64,000 nt of DNA, taken from NCBI RefSeq assembly GCF_032854445.1, contig NW_027018053.1, positions 1 to 64,000 of the forward strand. Reading direction: 5' to 3'. Of this stretch, positions 1 through 13,300 are shown piece after piece. Both the position numbers and the translations under genes were made by a program. The notes under the pieces were generated by a model. That model worked only from the letters and a program-made list of their open reading frames with translations, ran no database searches and was not told the origin of the DNA. This stretch comes from Liolophura sinensis (Eukaryota; Mollusca; Polyplacophora; Chitonida; Chitonidae). Positions within the stretch are counted from its first letter, which is position 1; each line of letters begins with the position of its first letter.

Positions 1-1210
1 GAGCTGACTCCCACAATGCTTACTGCGAAAGCTTTTTTCCGCTTTTGAATTTTTTTTTTTTTTTTGAGTTTTTTTTTTTTTTTTGCCTACTGGATCACTC
101 GTTTCTATACATAAATTTTATCTTCCGTCTTCATATAGAACGATTACCCTAGATATGCTATAATACATGCTCTACATTTCACGATTAGGATCTCGTTCCA
201 TTTGTTGCATATTTTTTCACCGGCGGGATCCACGCTGGCTGCATGAGACGGTTATTTAAAGCTAGACAACGTTTCATGCCCAACTGAGGTCGCATGTTCG
301 AATCCAGCCCTCACCACTTCGATCGAATGGAGCTTTAAGTCAGATGATTTATCACGTACACTTGTATAGCTGATAGAGGGCGGTAGTTTACTCCTAACAC
401 CCATAAACCTGATCGCCTTCATCTAAGCAAAAAAAGTCGTTAAACACCAATCAAATAAAGAAATAAATATTTGTCCCAAACTGTATTTGAGCAATAACTG
501 AACCTTATATGTAGCCTTTAGTGTCATAGCACGAGTTAGGCCCAGGGTTATGCTCATTATTTACTGTGGCAGTAAACAAAAAAACAAAAATAGGCCTTTT
601 AAAATATGAGTAGTTACCTATATATTTATTTATTTCATTTGTGTTTTTTCTATTGTGTTTGCCGTGCTCAATAATATTTCACCTACTCGACGACGGCCAG
701 CAAACTGGTGGGGGGAAACCGTCAGTGATCGTGGAAAATTACCTATCCTATATCCAAAGCTACCTTTGTTATTTATTTATTTATTTATTTTTCTTTTTTT
801 GTCCACAGCACTTTTTTGGGCGGTCAGTATACCTTAGAAGATGTCACCTGTCATATTTATTTACCTATTAATTATTTATTTGTTGACTGTATGTCTATAT
901 TTATTTACCTTACGGACACCGGTTTCTACAAGTATTTGGCCTGTCTCCTTATTTTGAGAAAAAGCTAGGTATGCCGACCTTAAAGTGAGTCTGCGTTGAA
1001 CCCTGAGTCTGTTGTTCACTAGGCGAATACTCCATGTCACCAGACCATCACTACCTGGTGCTGACGAGGTCTGGTTGTGAGAGCCTTACTAGGGTTGGAA
1101 CTCTCCTGTGTTTGGAGATAATAAGTAGCGCTAACACGTGCGTGTCAAACGAAAACGAAACGTATGCTGGCTCAGTCTTTTCATGTATGTGACCTTAAAG
1201 AGATTAGTTC
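1..1210. other. DDX31 5' flank, no gene recognised
   Basis: AT-rich, with poly(T) tracts near 50-84, one SINE-like element (232-470) and ATTT/TATT microsatellite-like stretches near 620-910. I see no TATA box or CpG cluster that I would call a promoter, and no coding sequence. Confidence 0.5.
232..470 (+). mobile_element. tRNA-derived SINE-like element
   Basis: A B-box-like ATGTTCGAATCC lies at 293-304. The 3' end reads GTTAAACACCAATCAAATAAAGAAATAAAT, interrupted here only for description, like other SINE tails in the window. The head is diverged. Confidence 0.5.
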
Positions 1211-1303
1211 ATGATGGGAGAGGAGCCGAGAAATCTCATGATAAATCTGTCAACAGAAGGAGAAGGCTACTTGCCTCGCAGGAAGAAAATTACAGGAAAC
1301 AGG
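1211..1303 (+). CDS. DDX31: DDX31 exon 1 (start exon)
   Basis: Encodes residues 1-31, beginning [12 protein letters not shown] and ending in a basic RRKKITGNR stretch typical of the poorly conserved N-terminal tail of DDX31. The donor is AGG|GTACGT, phase 0, and joins in frame to exon 2. No signal or fold is visible. This is the least certain exon, because support comes only from frame continuity, the Met start and the donor. Confidence 0.72.
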
Positions 1304-4300
1304 GTACGTTGAAAAGTTTTATCCAAGTTGGCAGAACAACAACAACATGGTGTAAAATATTGCATGGAGTGTGTTTTTTTTAATTGGTACACTCCCAATA
1401 TCTTTCTGACTATTTTTGTAGTTATGATTTATTTCTGACTTCTTGCAATATTGCTACATGTTTATGTAACAAATTGAGGATATCAATTCTTTCTGTTGGC
1501 ATCCAGTAAAAATCTTCTGATTTCGCATGGATTAGCATCGTTTATTTTGGTCCATTTAGATGGACTCAGTGTGCTAATTGAAAATTCTGACGTTCATCGT
1601 AACACTGCTTTCATCATAGCTTCATGAGTGAAGCTAACACCTTGGCTAGCAATGTTCTAACATACAGACCAGGTCATCCTTATCCACTCCTCCCTGTGTT
1701 GGAAGCAGAAAAACCTGCTTCCTGTCACAAAGCTTCAGAAGTGCAATAAAACAAGAACTGAGCTGGTATATTTATATGTCGACGACAGGATTAAACCTAT
1801 TTGAGCATTTTGTAAGTTCCGAATAATATATACAGTAAATCCATGTGATTTCATTGCTGGGTTCCCCATCCCCAGGGAAGAAAGCCTCGTTTCTATTTGT
1901 CATAACCATGCAGTCTCCTGTAATGTCATGTGACGTGCTTGGAGGTGTAATTTTGCCCATTGAAGTCATCGGAGAATGAAGATGATTGCATATGACCAAG
2001 TTTGTAAAGTTGTACTGCTAACAGCTCTAATTGAGTTGTTTCGTCTGGTATCGACAAGTTCAATCATATTTGCTGTATTCTTCAAAATAGTAGTACTTGC
2101 CATGATATAGCTGAGATATTGTTAATGTGGTGTTAATCCATAATCATTCATTCATTCTTCAAAATAGTCTAAGTTATCAACAATAGCTCTACCTGAATAT
2201 CTATGAGCTACTGCATAAGCCACCTATCCCGACAGCTGATGATGTCTCACGGGAATTGCCAAGACACATGACTGCAAGGAAGGGCTACTTTATAGTCTTG
2301 TCTGATTTCTTCTAGGTTTGAGTGTGGCTCTGTACTGCGTGGTGTGCCAATACAACATCAGATCAGCTGTGACATACACGTGCAGCTAAGTCCATCACTG
2401 CATCACAAACAACAGGGCCTAGATTTTAAACTCCCAACTCCTTCCTACACATTGCAACCCAACTCACTTTCTGTGTTCATTTCCATGTTATTTGCGATGG
2501 AGTCTTGACTACTATCCTTTTAATTTACTATCCTCACGGATGAAGCTAATAAACTCACTGTCTTGTAGTCACATTGACTGCTAGAGCTTTGACAACCATT
2601 TTGAAGTGTCATGTGACCTACTTCTGGGTTTGAAATGTAACTGTGTTTTGGCATTGAAATCCTCCAAAAAAACTATTATAATTTCTTTGTCCTCAACCCA
2701 GAAAGGCAAAGAAAAGTATTTTTAGTGCAGGTAAGTTGGGTGTCATAATCTCGGAACTTATTGAGATCTGTTCCCTCGAGCTGGAGTTTAGAAATCTGTA
2801 GAGATTTTTTTTGAGAGGTGGTATGATGAATGTTAGAATTTTAAAATAGCAAACGGAGTCCATCTAGATGGACTGGGTTTATTCTATATCTGTTTTACTG
2901 ACCATACTGCAAACCGGTATCTCCAGCTTTTGTGTTTATTTAACGAATATCCCACTTTTGTTTGTAGCTTATGTGACAGCCATAGTAATTAAGTAATGTA
3001 ATTTTGTAAGAAAAAGAGAAGTAAAATGTAACTACTCACTATACATGTAGGTATATGGAGGAAATGTTAAAATTAATGAAAGGAGAAACTGTTTGTAGTT
3101 CATATCTGCCACATTTTGTCAAAAGCAGGGCAGCCGGACGTTGACGCCATTTTGTTTACGTCAGATGTTCCATTCCAAGCTCGTCATGGTGTCATGTTTA
3201 ACACAGGAGGACGTTACAATAGAAGCTGATACATTGTAACATTATAGATGTTGTGTTACAGTCCATTTTTGGCGAACTAATGACTCCAGCTCCTGCTTCA
3301 CGAGATTAAAAAATATGCCGCCTTCCCATTGTAGTTAAATTGAGACCCACCATGCTGCTGTAGCCACTATTCTGAGTCAAACATGTCAAAGACAAACTTC
3401 TGTTTTAATTGGCCAGCATGTCCTGAGTCAAACTAATGGTTAAACTCCCTTTGTGTTTTTGATAGTTGTTGACAGCCATCCTATAGCTTTGACTCGCCTT
3501 TCATAGAAAACTTCTTTTGTGTATGTCACATACATGTGCTTCTTTTTCGGATAGGGTCAAAGGATAAAAGCTAGGAAAGCAGCCAAGATCAATGACAAGC
3601 TCCAGAAACAAACAGAGGACAGATCCTTCAGCGAACACAGATCAGTAACGGAACCGAAACCAACATCAGAACATGCAGAGTTCAAAGGTCAATCGTCACG
3701 TGACCTCCTAGATGTAGTCCAAAAACCAAGAGGCCCAGTTATTTCTTCATTGTTCAACAGAAACCCGGAAATTCCTCGAGTTCCACAGTATGTATTGCTA
3801 GTGAAGTGATATTCTTTTGTAGACATTTAGTCATACATTTATTAACTTATACGGGTCAACGCTGCTTTGAAGGCTTTCATTCTCGGACATGTAGGAGGGC
3901 TTGCATCCTGCATAAACCTTGTATAGCAATATGATGTCACAAGCTGCTTGTGTCTTTGTTTAGGAATAATTTTTTTAATCATTTTTTTTAAGTATCAAAC
4001 TATAGTCTGTGATATAAGTACATGTGTTCTGTAAAATGTATAAAATGTGTAAAATGTATGTGTTAAATGTCACAACAGAGGAGCCTGGCCAAATGGTACA
4101 TTGAGAATTTGATATTTATCAGCAGTATTACAAATTATACCATCCGTATTATTTTTTCTCATCCAGATCCACTGTCAATCCTGTGAAGGAAGAAGTCTTC
4201 TCATCAGACTCTTTTCATAGCGTTGATCTGCATCCTTATATGGTAAGTCTCACTTCTGAAATTGCATTTTCATGGTAGAAATAGAAGTCTCTGAGGGGGT

Positions 4301-7300
4301 TAGCATGCCAGGGCAGCACAATGATCCAGGAGCCAATCTTACCAGTGCTGTGAGTTCAAGTCCAGCTTATGCTGGCCTCCTCTCTGGCCCTATGTGGGAA
4401 GGTCTGTAGCAACCTGTGGATTGTCATGGGTTCCCCCGGGGCTCTGCCCGGTTTCCTCACACCATGATGCTGGCTGCCGTTGAAATAAATGAAATATTCT
4501 TGAGCACGGTGTAAAACTCCAATCAAATATTAAATAAAATGAATCATAATAGAAATACCTGGATGTTAACCAGTTCAATATTTGGGTGTTCAGTTTCTCA
4601 GAATTACTGGTTTAATTCCACTTCTCAAATAATAGGGCTTTCAGTTTCTCAGAAATAATACTTTAATTCTATTTCTCAAATAATAGGGCTTTCAGTTTCT
4701 GAGAACTACTACTTTAATTCCACTTCTTAAATAATAGGGCGTTCAGTTTCTCTCAGAATTACTGCTTTAATTCCACTTCTCAAATAATAGAGCCTTCAGT
4801 TTCTCAGAATTACTACTTTAATTCCACTTCTCAAATAATAGGGCTTTCAGTTTCTCAGAATGACTACTTTAATTCCACTTCTCAAATAATAGGGCCTTCA
4901 GTTTCTGAGAATTACTGCTTTAATTCCACTTCTTAAATAACAGGGCGTTCAGTTTCTCTCAGAATTACAGCTTTAATTCCACTTCTCAAATAATAGGGCC
5001 TTCAGTTTCTCAGAATTACTACTTTAATTCCACTTCTCAAATAATAGGGCTTTCAGTTTCTCAGAATTACTACTTTAATTCCACTTCTCAAATAATAGGG
5101 CTTTCAGTTTCTCAGAATTACTACTTTAATTCCACTTCTCAAATAATAGGGCCTTCAGTTTCTGAGAATTACTGCTTTAATTCCACTTCTCAAATAATAG
5201 GGCCTTCAGTTTCTCAGAATTACTACTTTAATTCCACTTCTCAAATAATAGGGCCTTCAGTTTCTCAGAATTACTACTTTAATTCCACTTCTCAAATAAT
5301 AGGGCTTTCAGTTTCTGAGAATTACTACTTTAATTCCACTTCTTAAATAATAGGGCGTTCAGTTTCTCTCAGAATTACTGCTTTAATTCCACTTCTCAAA
5401 TAATAGGGCCTTCAGTTTCTGAGAATTACTACTTTAATTCCACTTCTCAAATAATAGGGCTTTCAGTTTCTCAGAATTACTACCTTAATTCCACTTCTCA
5501 AATAATAGGGCCTTCAGTTTCTCAGAATTACTACTTTAATTCCACTTCTTAAATAATAGGGCCTTCAGTTTCTCTCAGAATTACTACTTTAATTCCACTT
5601 CTCAAATAATAGGGCCTTCAGTTTCTCAGAATTACTACTTTAATTCCACTTCTCAAATAATAGGGCTTTCAGTTTCTCAGAATTACTACTTTAATTCCAC
5701 TTCTTAAATAATAGGGCTTTCAGTTTCAAAGAATTACTACTTTAATTCCACTTCTCAAATAATAGGGCCTTCAGTTTCTCAGAATTACTGCTTTAATTCC
5801 ACTTCTCAAATAATAGGGCCTTCAGTTTCTCAGAATTACTAATTTAATTCCACTTCTCAAATAATAGGGCTTTCAGTTTCTCAGAATTACTACTTTAATT
5901 CCACTTCTCAAATAATAGGGCTTTCAGTTTCTCAGAATTACTACTTTAATTCCACTTCTCAAATAATAGGGCCTTCAGTTTCTCAGAATTACTACTTTAA
6001 TTCCACTTCTCAAATAATAGGGCTTTCAGTTTCTCAGAATTACTACCTTAATTCCACTTCTCAAATAATAGGGCCTTCAGTTTCTCAGAATTACTACTTT
6101 AATTCCACTTCTTAAATAATAGGGCGTTCAGTTTCTCTCAGAATTACTGCTTTAATTCCACTTCTCAAATAATAGGGCCTTCAGTTTCTCAGAATTACTA
6201 CTTTAATTCCACTTCTCAAATAATAGGGCTCTCAGTTTCTCAGAATTACTACTTTAATTCCACTTCTCAAATAATAGGGCCTTCAGTTTCTCAGAATTAC
6301 TGCTTTAATTCCACTTCTCAAATAATAGGGCCTTCAGTTTCTGAGAATTACTACTTTAATTCCACTTCTCAAATAATAGGGCTTTCAGTTTCTCAGAATT
6401 ACTACTTTAATTCCACTTCTCAAATAATAGGGCTTTCAGTTTCTCAGAATTACTACTTTAATTCCACTTCTCAAATAATAGGGCTTTCAGTTTCTCAGAA
6501 TTACTGCTTTAATTCCACTTCTCAAATAATAGGGCCTTCAGTTTCTGAGAATTACTACTTTAATTCCACTTCTCAAATAATAGGGCGTTCAGTTTCTCAG
6601 AATTACTACTTTAATTCCACTTCTCAAATAATAGGGCTTTCAGTTTCTCAGAATTACTACTTTAATTCCACTTCTTAAATAATAGGGCGTTCAGTTTCTC
6701 TCAGAATTACTGCTTTAATTCCACTTCTCAAATAATAGGGCCTTCAGTTTCTGAGAATTACTACTTTAATTCCACTTCTCAAATAATAGGGCTTTCAGTT
6801 TCTCAGAATTACTACCTTAATTCCACTTCTCAAATAATAGGGCCTTCAGTTTCTCAGAATTACTACTTTAATTCCACTTCTTAAATAATAGGGCCTTCAG
6901 TTTCTCTCAGAATTACTACTTTAATTCCACTTCTCAAATAATAGGGCCTTCAGTTTCTCAGAATTACTACTTTAATTCCACTTCTCAAATAATAGGGCTT
7001 TCAGTTTCTCAGAATTACTACTTTAATTCCACTTCTTAAATAATAGGGCTTTCAGTTTCAAAGAATTACTACTTTAATTCCACTTCTCAAATAATAGGGC
7101 CTTCAGTTTCTCAGAATTACTGCTTTAATTCCACTTCTCAAATAATAGGGCCTTCAGTTTCTCAGAATTACTAATTTAATTCCACTTCTCAAATAATAGG
7201 GCTTTCAGTTTCTCAGAATTACTACTTTAATTCCACTTCTCAAATAATAGGGCTTTCAGTTTCTCAGAATTACTACTTTAATTCCACTTCTCAAATAATA

Positions 7301-10300
7301 GGGCCTTCAGTTTCTCAGAATTACTACTTTAATTCCACTTCTCAAATAATAGGGCTTTCAGTTTCTCAGAATTACTACCTTAATTCCACTTCTCAAATAA
7401 TAGGGCCTTCAGTTTCTCAGAATTACTACTTTAATTCCACTTCTTAAATAATAGGGCGTTCAGTTTCTCTCAGAATTACTGCTTTAATTCCACTTCTCAA
7501 ATAATAGGGCCTTCAGTTTCTCAGAATTACTACTTTAATTCCACTTCTCAAATAATAGGGCTCTCAGTTTCTCAGAATTACTACTTTAATTCCACTTCTC
7601 AAATAATAGGGCCTTCAGTTTCTCAGAATTACTGCTTTAATTCCACTTCTCAAATAATAGGGCCTTCAGTTTCTGAGAATTACTACTTTAATTCCACTTC
7701 TCAAATAATAGGGCTTTCAGTTTCTCAGAATTACTACTTTAATTCCACTTCTCAAATAATAGGGCTTTCAGTTTCTCAGAATTACTACTTTAATTCCACT
7801 TCTCAAATAATAGGGCTTTCAGTTTCTCAGAATTACTGCTTTAATTCCACTTCTCAAATAATAGGGCCTTCAGTTTCTGAGAATTACTGCTTTAATTCCA
7901 CTTCTCAAATAATAGGGCCTTCAGTTTCTGAGAATTACTACTTTAATTCCACTTCTCAAATAATAGGGCGTTCAGTTTCTCAGAATTACTACTTTAATTC
8001 CACTTCTCAAATAATAGGGCTTTCAGTTTCTCAGAATTACTACTTTAATTCCACTTCTTAAATAATAGGGCGTTCAGTTTCTCTCAGAATTACTGCTTTA
8101 ATTCCACTTCTCAAATAATAGGGCCTTCAGTTTCTCAGAATTACTACTTTAATTCCACTTCTCAAATAATAGGGCTTTCAGTTTCTCAGAATTACTACCT
8201 TAATTCCACTTCTCAAATAATAGGGCCTTCAGTTTCTCAGAATTACTACTTTAATTCCACTTCTTAAATAATAGGGCGTTCAGTTTCTCTCAGAATTACT
8301 GCTTTAATTCCACTTCTCAAATAATAGGGCCTTCAGTTTCTCAGAATTACTACTTTAATTCCACTTCTCAAATAATAGGGCTCTCAGTTTCTCAGAATTA
8401 CTACTTTAATTCCACTTCTCAAATAATAGGGCCTTCAGTTTCTCAGAATTACTGCTTTAATTCCACTTCTCAAATAATAGGGCCTTCAGTTTCTGAGAAT
8501 TACTACTTTAATTCCACTTCTCAAATAATAGGGCTTTCAGTTTCTCAGAATTACTACTTTAATTCCACTTCTCAAATAATAGGGCTTTCAGTTTCTCAGA
8601 ATTACTACTTTAATTCCACTTCTCAAATAATAGGGCTTTCAGTTTCTCAGAATTACTGCTTTAATTCCACTTCTCAAATAATAGGGCCTTCAGTTTCTGA
8701 GAATTACTGCTTTAATTCCACTTCTCAAATAATAGGGCCTTCAGTTTCTGAGAATTACTACTTTAATTCCACTTCTCAAATAATAGGGCGTTCAGTTTCT
8801 CAGAATTACTACTTTAATTCCACTTCTCAAATAATAGGGCTTTCAGTTTCTCAGAATTACTACTTTAATTCCACTTCTTAAATAATAGGGCGTTCAGTTT
8901 CTCTCAGAATTACTGCTTTAATTCCACTTCTCAAATAATAGGGCCTTCAGTTTCTCAGAATTACTACTTTAATTCCACTTCTCAAATAATAGGGCTTTCA
9001 GTTTCTCAGAATTACTACCTTAATTCCACTTCTCAAATAATAGGGCCTTCAGTTTCTCAGAATTACTACTTTAATTCCACTTCTTAAATAATAGGGCGTT
9101 CAGTTTCTCTCAGAATTACTGCTTTAATTCCACTTCTCAAATAATAGGGCCTTCAGTTTCTCAGAATTACTACTTTAATTCCACTTCTCAAATAATAGGG
9201 CTTTCAGTTTCTCAGAATTACTACTTTAATTCCACTTCTCAAATAATAGGGCCTTCAGTTTCTCAGAATTACTGCTTTAATTCCACTTCTCAAATAATAG
9301 GGCCTTCAGTTTCTGAGAATTACTACTTTAATTCCACTTCTCAAATAATTGGGCTTTCAATTTCTCAGAATTACTACTTTAATTCCACTTCTCAAATAAT
9401 AGGGCTTTCAGTTTCTCAGAATTACTACTTTAATTCTACTTCTCAAATAATAGGGCTTTCAGTTTCTCAGAATTACTGCTTTAATTCCACTTCTCAAATA
9501 ATAGGGCCTTCAGTTTCTCAGAATTACTGCTTTAATTCCACTTCTCAAATAATATAGCCTTCAGTTTCTGAGAATTACTACTTTAATTCCACTTCTCAAA
9601 TAATAGGGCCTTCAGTTTCTCAGAATTACTACTTTAATTCCACTTCTCAAATAATAGGGCTTTCAGTTTCTCAGAATTACTACTTTAATTCCACTTCTTA
9701 AATAATAGGGCGTTCAGTTTCTCTCAGAATTACTACTTTAATTCCACTTCTCAAATAATAGGGACTTCAGTTTCTCAGAATTACTACTTTAATTCCACTT
9801 CTCAAATAATAGGGCTTTCAGTTTCTCAGAATTACTACTTTAATTCCACTTCTCAAATAATAGGGCTTTCAGTTTCTCAGAATTACTGCTTTAATTCCAC
9901 TTCTCAAATAATAGGGACTTCAGTTTCTCAGAATTACTACTTTAATTCCACTTCTCAAATAATAGGGCGTTCAGTTTCTCTCAGAATTACTGCTTTAATT
10001 CCACTTCTCAAATAATAGGGCCTTCAGTTTCTCAGAATTACTACTTTAATTCCACTTCTCAAATAATAGGGCTTTCAGTTTCTCAGAATTACTACTTTAA
10101 TTCCACTTCTCAAATAATAGGGCCTTCAGTTTCTCAGAATTACTGCTTTAATTCCACTTCTCAAATAATAGGGCTTTCAGTTTCTCTCAGAATTACTACT
10201 TTAATTCCACTTCTCAAATAATAGGGCCTTCAGTTTCTCAGAATTACTACTTTAATTCCACTTCTCAAATAATAGGGCTTTCAGTTTCTCAGAATTACTA

Positions 10301-13300
10301 CTTTAATTCCACTTCTCAAATAATAGGGCTTTCAGTTTCTGAGAATTACTACTTTAATTCCACTTCTCAAATAATAGGGCCTTCAGTTTCTCAGAATTAC
10401 TACTTTAATTCCACTTCTCAAATAATAGGGCTTTCAGTTTCTCAGAATTACTACCTTAATTCCACTTCTCAAATAATAGGGCCTTCAGTTTCTCAGAATT
10501 ACTACTTTAATTCCACTTCTTAAATAATAGGGCGTTCAGTTTCTCTCAGAATTACTGCTTTAATTCCACTTCTCAAATAATAGGGCCTTCAGTTTCTCAG
10601 AATTACTACTTTAATTCCACTTCTCAAATAATAGGGCTTTCAGTTTCTCAGAATTACTACTTTAATTCCACTTCTCAAATAATAGGGCCTTCAGTTTCTC
10701 AGAATTACTGCTTTAATTCCACTTCTCAAATAATAGGGCCTTCAGTTTCTCAGAATTACTACTTTAATTCCACTTCTCAAATAATAGGGCTTTCAGTTTC
10801 TCAGAATTACTACTTTAATTCCACTTCTTAAATAATAGGGCGTTCAGTTTCTCCCAGAATTACTACTTTAATTCCACTTCTCAAATAATAGGGACTTCAG
10901 TTTCTCAGAATTACTACTTTAATTCCACTTCTCAAATAATAGGGCTTTCAGTTTCTCAGAATTACTACTTTAATTCCACTTCTTAAATAATAGGGCTTTC
11001 AGTTTCAAAGAATTACTACTTTAATTCCACTTCTTAAATAATAGGGCGTTCAGTTTCTCTCAGAATTACTGCTTTAATTCCACTTCTCAAATAATAGGGC
11101 CTTCAGTTTCTCAGAATTACTACTTTAATTCCACTTCTCAAATAATAGGGCTTTCAGTTTCTCAGAATTACTACTTTAATTCCACTTCTCAAATAATAGG
11201 GCCTTCAGTTTCTCAGAATTACTGCTTTAATTCCACTTCTCAAATAATAGGGCCTTCAGTTTCTCAGAATTACTACTTTAATTCCACTTCTCAAATAATA
11301 GGGCTTTCAGTTTCTCAGAATTACTACTTTAATTCTACTTCTCAAATAATAGGGCTTTCAGTTTCTCAGAATTACTGCTTTAATTCCACTTCTCAAATAA
11401 TAGGGCGTTCAGTTTCTCTCAGAATTACTGCTTTAATTCCACTTCTCAAATAATAGGGCCTTCAGTTTCTCAGAATTACTGCTTTAATTCCACTTCTCAA
11501 ATAATAGGGCTTTCAGTTTCTCAGAATTACTACTTTAATTCCACTTCTCAAATAATAGGGCCTTCAGTTTCTCAGAATTACTGCTTTAATTCCACTTCTC
11601 AAATAATAGGGCTTTCAGTTTCTCTCAGAATTACTACTTTAATTCCACTTCTCAAATAATAGGGCCTTCAGTTTCTCAGAATTACTACTTTAATTCCACT
11701 TCTCAAATAATAGGGCTTTCAGTTTCTCAGAATTACTACTTTAATTCCACTTCTCAAATAATAGGGCTTTCAGTTTCTCAGAATTACTACTTTAATTCCA
11801 CTTCTCAAATAATAGGGCCTTCAGTTTCTCAGAATTACTACTTTAATTCCACTTCTCAAATAATAGGGCTTTCAGTTTCTCAGAATTACTACCTTAATTC
11901 CACTTCTCAAATAATAGGGCCTTCAGTTTCTCAGAATTACTACTTTAATTCCACTTCTTAAATAATAGGGCGTTCAGTTTCTCTTAGAATTACTGCTTTA
12001 ATTCCACTTCTCAAATAATAGGGCCTTCAGTTTCTCAGAATTACTACTTTAATTCCACTTCTCAAATAATAGGGCTTTCAGTTTCTCAGAATTACTACTT
12101 TAATTCCACTTCTCAAATAATAGGGCCTTCAGTTTCTCAGAATTACTGCTTTAATTCCACTTCTTAAATAATAGGGCCTTCAGTTTCTCAGAATTACTAC
12201 TTTAATTCCACTTCTCAAATAATAGGGCTTTCAGTTTCTCAGAATTACTACTTTAATTCCACTTCTCAAATAATAGGGCCTTCAGTTTCTCAGAATTACT
12301 ACTTTAATTCCACTTCTCAAATAATAGGGCTTTCAGTTTCTCAGAATTACTACTTTAATTCCACTTCTTAAATAATAGGGCGTTCAGTTTCTCTCAGAAT
12401 TACTACTTTAATTCCACTTCTCAAATAATAGGGACTTCAGTTTCTCAGAATTACTACTTTAATTCCACTTCTCAAATAATAGGGCTTTCAGTTTCTCAGA
12501 ATTACTACTTTAATTCCACTTCTTAAATAATAGGGCTTTCAGTTTCAAAGAATTACTACTTTAATTCCACTTCTCAAATAATAGGGCCTTCAGTTTCTCA
12601 GAATTACTACTTTAATTCCACTTCTCAAATAATAGGGCTTTCAGTTTCTCAGAATTACTACTTTAATTCCACTTCTCAAATAATAGGGCCTTCAGTTTCT
12701 CAGAATTACTACTTTAATTCCACTTCTTAAATAATAGGGCATTCAGTTTCTCTCAATTACTACTTTAATTCCACTTCTCAAATAATAGGGCCTTCAGTTT
12801 CTCAGAATTACTACTTTAATTCCACTTCTTAAATAATAGGGCGTTCAGTTTCTCTCAGAATTACTGCTTTAATTCCACTTCTCAAATAATAGGGCCTTCA
12901 GTTTCTCAGAATTACTACTTTAATTCCACTTCTCAAATAATAGGGCTTTCAGTTTCAAAGAATTACTACTTTAATTCCACTTCTCAAATAATAGGGCCTT
13001 CAGTTTCTCAGAATTACTACTTTAATTCCACTTCTCAAATAATAGGGCTTTCAGTTTCTCAGAATTACTACTTTAATTCCACTTCTCAAATAATAGGGCG
13101 TTCAGTTTCTCTCAGAATTACTGCTTTAATTCCACTTCTCAAATAATAGGGCCTTCAGTTTCTCAGAATTACTACTTTAATTCCACTTCTCAAATAATAG
13201 GGCTTTCAGTTTCTCAGAATTACTACTTTAATTCCACTTCTCAAATAATAGGGCCTTCAGTTTCTCAGAATTACTACTTTAATTCCACTTCTCAAATAAT

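Noticed and set aside
1772-1999. 75-codon minus-strand frame as a transposase of the intron 1 TIR element
   Set aside because: Too short, with no catalytic DDE/DDD pattern or known motif.
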